A stretch of DNA of 64,000 bases, taken from NCBI RefSeq assembly GCF_016889705.1, contig NZ_CP069526.1, forward strand, positions 6,758,001-6,822,000. The letters are read 5' to 3'. Below are positions 61,022 through 64,000 of the stretch, piece by piece. Made by a program: the position numbers and the translations under genes. Below the pieces are notes generated by a model that was not told the DNA's origin, did no database searches, and saw only the letters and a program-made list of their open reading frames with translations. Position 1 is the stretch's first letter. Every line of letters begins with the position of its first letter. The stretch is from Amycolatopsis sp. FDAARGOS 1241. GTDB taxonomy: Bacteria; Actinomycetota; Actinomycetes; Mycobacteriales; Pseudonocardiaceae.

Positions 61022-61390
61022 CTAGAACGCCATCGCCTGGGCGCGCCGCTTGACCTCCGTGCCGTGGCTCGTCCGCAGTGCGTTGACCGGCGTCACGCCC
61101 GGCAGGGTCTCGTCCTCGGCGAAGAGCCAGCGCAGCATCTCCGTGCGGCTGAACCCCGAGTCCGCGAGCACCGTGATCGTGCCGGCCAAGCCCTTGACCA
61201 CCCCGTCCTTGACGAAGAAGTCGTTCGGCACGCACAGCTCGCCGTCCCGTTTCAGCGCGATCAGGTGGCCGTCGCGAAGCATCTGGCGCACCTTGTTGGA
61301 CGAGATCCCGAGCACGGCCGCCACCTCCGCCAGCGGAAGAACGGCGACCGCGGAGTCGAGGACGTCATCGGCGACAGGTATCCCACTCAC
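61022..61390 (-). CDS. Rv2175c-family DNA-binding protein
   Basis: This 122-residue protein has a winged helix (about residues 10-60: LPLAEVAAVLGISSNKVRQML) and a C-terminal PVNALRTSHGTEVKRRAQAMAF domain. It is similar to Rv2175c, which in M. tuberculosis is a DNA-binding substrate of the adjacent kinase PknL (established knowledge). Several starts are possible. GTG at 61388-61390 (VSGIPVADDV) is chosen because CACAGT ends 7 nt upstream, as a leaderless promoter would; GTG at 61399 is an alternative. It is divergent from pknL. Confidence 0.85.
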   Translation of the reverse strand: MSGIPVADDVLDSAVAVLPLAEVAAVLGISSNKVRQMLRDGHLIALKRDGELCVPNDFFVKDGVVKGLAGTITVLADSGFSRTEMLRWLFAEDETLPGVTPVNALRTSHGTEVKRRAQAMAF

Positions 61391-61479
61391 ACGTGACACT
61401 GTGCCACATTCGACCGGTTTCCCCACTGGTACGCACGGGTGACCCACCAGGTCACCTCACCGCCGCAGGCATCAGTCCG

Positions 61480-61485
61480 TACGAT
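61480..61485 (+). promoter_or_regulatory. Putative -10 box of pknL (leaderless)
   Basis: TACGAT matches TANNNT and ends 8 bp before the GTG start of pknL at 61494, placing the transcript start at the codon. No ribosome-binding site precedes it. The -35 box is unclear. Confidence 0.5.
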
Positions 61486-61493
61486 AGCCAGCC

Positions 61494-63536
61494 GTGACAC
61501 GCACGCACCCCAGTCTCGTCGGCACGCTGCTCGAACGCCGCTACCGGGTGGACCGGCTGCTGGCCCGGGGCGGGATGTCGGCGGTCTACCGGGGTGTGGA
61601 CACTCGGCTGGACCGGCAGGTCGCGATCAAGATCATGGATCCCCGCTTCGCCGACGACCGGTCGTTCGTGGACCGGTTCGTGCGCGAAGCGCGGTCGGCA
61701 GCGCAGCTGCATCACCCGAACGTGGTAGCCGTGCACGATCAGGGTTTCGACGTCCCCGCGGGCGAGGAAAGCGGGCTCGCGTTCCTCGTGATGGAGCTCG
61801 TGGACGGCGGGACGTTGCGCGATCTGCTGGCCGAGCAGGGCCGTCTCGACGTGGCGCTCGCGCTGAGCATCGCCGAGCCCGTTCTGTCGGCCCTGGCGGC
61901 CGCGCACGCCGCCGGCCTGGTGCACCGCGACGTGAAGCCGGAGAACGTGCTCATCGGCCGCAGCAGCGGTGCCCTTTCGGGCGGTGTGGTGAAGGTCGGC
62001 GACTTCGGCCTGGTCCGCGCCGTCGCCAGCGCGGGCACCACGAGCTCGAGCGTCATCCTCGGCACCGTCGCCTACCTCTCCCCGGAGCAGGTGACGACGG
62101 GCGCCGCAGCAGCGCGCGGCGACGTGTACTCAACCGGGATCCTGCTGTACGAGATGCTCACCGGCGCCACGCCCTACACCGGGGACACCCCGCTGTCCGT
62201 CGCCTATCGGCACGTGAACGACGACGTGCCGCGCCCGAGCGAGCTGCGCCCGGACCTGCCACCCGCGCTCGACGAGCTGATCCTGCGCGCCACCCGCCGC
62301 GACCCCGAGCAACGCCCGGCCGACGCCGGGGCGTTCCTCGCGCAACTGCAGGCCGTGCGCGCGGAGCTGGGCCTGCAGCCCGTGCCGATTCCCGTACCCC
62401 CGCCGCCGGACGGCGACCGCATGTCCGACGCCGAGCGCACGATGCCGCGCATCCCGGTGGCCGAGCGGACCATACCCGTCTCGGGGCCGCAGGGCACCCG
62501 GGCGCTGACCCGGGCCGTGCCCGTCGGGCCGCCGCCGTCGCCGCCCACCGGCCAGCAGGCCGTGGCCCCGCCGCCACCACCACCGCGGCCGCGTTCGCAT
62601 GCCCGCACCGAGAACGCGCCGAAGCCCCGCGACCGGCGCAAGATGATCGCACTGGTGGCGCTGGGCGTGCTGGTGCTGGGCGGGCTCATCGGCGCGTTCG
62701 CCTTCATCCTCAGCGAATCGGCCCCCACCACGGCGGCCGTGCCCAAGCTCGTGGGCCTGACGCAGGCCGAAGCCGGGGACAAGCTGCGCGCGGCGAGCCT
62801 CACGCCGAAGTACACCCAGGAATTCAGCAACACCGTCCCGGCCAACATCGTGGTCGAGGTGGACCCGGCCGAAGGCACGCAGCTGGAGAAGGACGCGACC
62901 GTGTCGGTGGTCGTGTCCAAGGGCCGGCCGGTGGTGCCGAACATCCAGGTCGGCACCCCGCTGGCCGACGCGACGAAGGCGGTCCAGGCCCAACAGCTCA
63001 CCCTTGTCCAGGGCACGCCGGCGTTCAGTGACACGGCGCCGCAGGGCACCGTCGTGAGCGTCAGCCCGGCGGCGGGCACACCGGTGAACATCGGCGGCCA
63101 GGTCACCGTGGTCCTGTCGAAGGGCCCGGAACCGCTTCCGCCGGTCCCGGACGTGACGGGCCGGCCGAAGGCCGAGGCGTTCCAGCTGCTGCAGCAGGCC
63201 GGATTCCAGCCGGTGGACGGCGGCGAGGAGTTCTCCCAGACGATCCCCGCGGGCGGGGTCACGCGCACCGACCCGCCGGCGAACTCGCCGGGCAGCAAGC
63301 AGGTCAGGGTCTTCGTCTCCAACTCCGTGCAGGTGCCCGACGTGCGGTTCAAGCAGTTCGACGAGGCCGAGCAGATCCTCAAGCAGGCCGGGCTCGACGT
63401 CGACAAGCAGGGTGGCGGCGGCGGACGCGGCCACGGCGGCGGGGGCGGCTTCAACTTCGTGTTCCAACAGGACCCGCAGCCCGGTTCGCTGGTGCCCAAG
63501 GGCACGAAGGTGAAGATCCGGGGCTTCGGCGGATGA
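61494..63536 (+). CDS. pknL: PASTA-domain serine/threonine protein kinase PknL
   Basis: This 680-residue membrane kinase has the ATP loop RLLARGGMSAVYRG (about residues 21-34), catalytic Lys46, HRDVKPEN (about 143-150) and the DFG motif (about 168). A proline-rich juxtamembrane region (about 300-380) is followed by one TM (about 383-406). Four PASTA-like repeats start at VPKLVGLT, VPNIQVGT, VPDVTGRP and VPDVRFKQ. The last is interrupted by a Gly-rich insertion (GGGGGRGHGGGGG). PASTA domains bind peptidoglycan, and the kinase probably senses wall state. M. tuberculosis PknL lacks PASTA domains, so this is the corynebacterial-like form. GTG start, leaderless. Confidence 0.93.
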   Translation: MTRTHPSLVGTLLERRYRVDRLLARGGMSAVYRGVDTRLDRQVAIKIMDPRFADDRSFVDRFVREARSAAQLHHPNVVAVHDQGFDVPAGEESGLAFLVMELVDGGTLRDLLAEQGRLDVALALSIAEPVLSALAAAHAAGLVHRDVKPENVLIGRSSGALSGGVVKVGDFGLVRAVASAGTTSSSVILGTVAYLSPEQVTTGAAAARGDVYSTGILLYEMLTGATPYTGDTPLSVAYRHVNDDVPRPSELRPDLPPALDELILRATRRDPEQRPADAGAFLAQLQAVRAELGLQPVPIPVPPPPDGDRMSDAERTMPRIPVAERTIPVSGPQGTRALTRAVPVGPPPSPPTGQQAVAPPPPPPRPRSHARTENAPKPRDRRKMIALVALGVLVLGGLIGAFAFILSESAPTTAAVPKLVGLTQAEAGDKLRAASLTPKYTQEFSNTVPANIVVEVDPAEGTQLEKDATVSVVVSKGRPVVPNIQVGTPLADATKAVQAQQLTLVQGTPAFSDTAPQGTVVSVSPAAGTPVNIGGQVTVVLSKGPEPLPPVPDVTGRPKAEAFQLLQQAGFQPVDGGEEFSQTIPAGGVTRTDPPANSPGSKQVRVFVSNSVQVPDVRFKQFDEAEQILKQAGLDVDKQGGGGGRGHGGGGGFNFVFQQDPQPGSLVPKGTKVKIRGFGG

Positions 63537-63742
63537 TCGGCAGCCGCGGTCGCATCACGGGCGCCGTCGGTCCCGGCCTGATCGGTGAGGTGCTGCTCAG
63601 CGTGCGCGGCGGAACCGAGGCGTTCTACGCGTACGCGGCCGACCCCGAAGCCCGATTCCCCACCGGGACACAGGTCCTCGTGGTGGATTTCGAACCCCCG
63701 CGGACGGTTTACGTCGAACGGTGGCAACCCCTGCGGCCGTAG
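63533..63742 (+). CDS. Small NfeD-like OB-fold protein
   Basis: This 69-residue protein begins in the ATGA overlap with pknL. The pattern SRGRITGAVGPGLIGEVLLSVRGGTEAFYAYA with PTGTQVLVVDFEPPRTVYVERW is that of the C-terminal OB domain of NfeD proteins. NfeD partners act with flotillin-like proteins in membrane organisation (family knowledge), and a flotillin gene follows 47 bp on. It lacks the membrane segments of full NfeD. Confidence 0.78.
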   Translation: MIGSRGRITGAVGPGLIGEVLLSVRGGTEAFYAYAADPEARFPTGTQVLVVDFEPPRTVYVERWQPLRP

Positions 63743-63789
63743 CTGCGTCGAAGAGGCGCCAACAACCGAAAATCGGGCTGCGAGGGGTT

Positions 63790-64000
63790 ATGGAAATCTG
63801 GCTCATCGTCGTGATCGCGGTGGTAGCCGTGATCGTGCTGTTCGGCCTCCTGCGGGTGCTGTACAAGGTCGCGGAGCCGAACGAGGCGCTCATCATCTCG
63901 GGGTGGGGGATCCGGGTCGAGCGCACCGAGACCGCCGACAGCCTCGGCTTCAAGATCGTGACCGGCCGAGGGGTCAACGTGATCCCCGGCTTCCAGACCG
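63790..64000 (+). CDS. Flotillin/SPFH family protein, N-terminal fragment (runs off window)
   Basis: The first 70 residues show one N-terminal TM (EIWLIVVIAVVAVIVLFGLL) followed by KVAEPNEALIISGWG, the start of the SPFH/flotillin domain. It is a membrane-scaffold protein similar to YuaG/FloT. ATG at 63790 follows GAGGGG. It is paired with the NfeD-like gene and with pknL, linking kinase signalling with membrane organisation (inference). The rest lies outside the window. Confidence 0.85.
   Translation, partial: MEIWLIVVIAVVAVIVLFGLLRVLYKVAEPNEALIISGWGIRVERTETADSLGFKIVTGRGVNVIPGFQT

Overview
The window reads as chromosomal DNA of a high-GC actinobacterium, most likely a Pseudonocardiales member close to Amycolatopsis. 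The base composition, the many GTG starts and the frequent GTGA/ATGA stop-start overlaps fit this. So do two gene orders that I recall from Mycobacterium tuberculosis: hflX-dapF-miaA-DUF349-TM protein-miaB-recX-recA-DUF3046 (the Rv2725c-Rv2738c order) and metF-prenyl synthase-Rv2175c-pknL (the Rv2172c-Rv2176 order). The Sdh1-type succinate dehydrogenase with its small partner (Rv0247c-Rv0250c order), a mycothiol-type enzyme, an F420/LLM-type enzyme and a CRP-like site point the same way. Genus assignment is inference.

Layout. 1-11 kb: tRNA and cell-wall housekeeping (hflX fragment, dapF, miaA, DUF349, miaB), into which an ArsR regulator, an MFS exporter and an unusual archaeal/rickettsial-type valS have been placed. 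A T-poor tandem-repeat array lies at 8.4-9.1 kb. 11-14 kb: an orphan TAXI solute-binding lipoprotein convergent with a two-component system. 14.6-18 kb: a complete gluABCD-type amino-acid ABC importer. 18-21.4 kb: a DUF4037 protein, an amidohydrolase and a frameshifted nucleotidyltransferase. 21.4-28 kb: the Sdh1 operon divergent from an Entner-Doudoroff edd-eda pair, with a CRP-like site between them. 28-32.6 kb: recX, recA with a perfect SOS box, DUF3046 and a membrane-anchored Hsp70-like protein. 32.7-39.8 kb: an organic-anion MFS transporter, the giant helicase Lhr and peptide deformylase.

39.8-48.3 kb is the accessory part. A decayed Tat-exported SnoaL-like gene and a decayed IclR regulator lie on the left; a decayed carboxylesterase and a GntR fragment lie on the right. 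Between them is an intact three-gene unit (ABC ATPase, permease with a large external domain, secreted YncE-propeller/phosphoesterase) with its own promoter and terminator. This is the best candidate for an undescribed system in the window.

48.3-55.6 kb: a two-domain VOC protein with an inserted linker, a mycothiol-dependent isomerase overlapping a HEPN protein, a YbaK-GNAT pair, a truncated EamA gene with an inverted pair of DnaA-box-like sites, a second T-poor repeat field, a DUF885 metallopeptidase and MetF. 55.7-61 kb: an alkylmercury-lyase-like protein and a tightly coupled carotenoid operon (prenyl synthase, crtI, crtB) followed by an LLM oxidoreductase. 61-64 kb: the Rv2175c-type DNA-binding protein divergent from PASTA kinase PknL, whose stop overlaps an NfeD-like gene followed by a flotillin that runs off the end. 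I saw no rRNA, tRNA, CRISPR array or insertion sequence.
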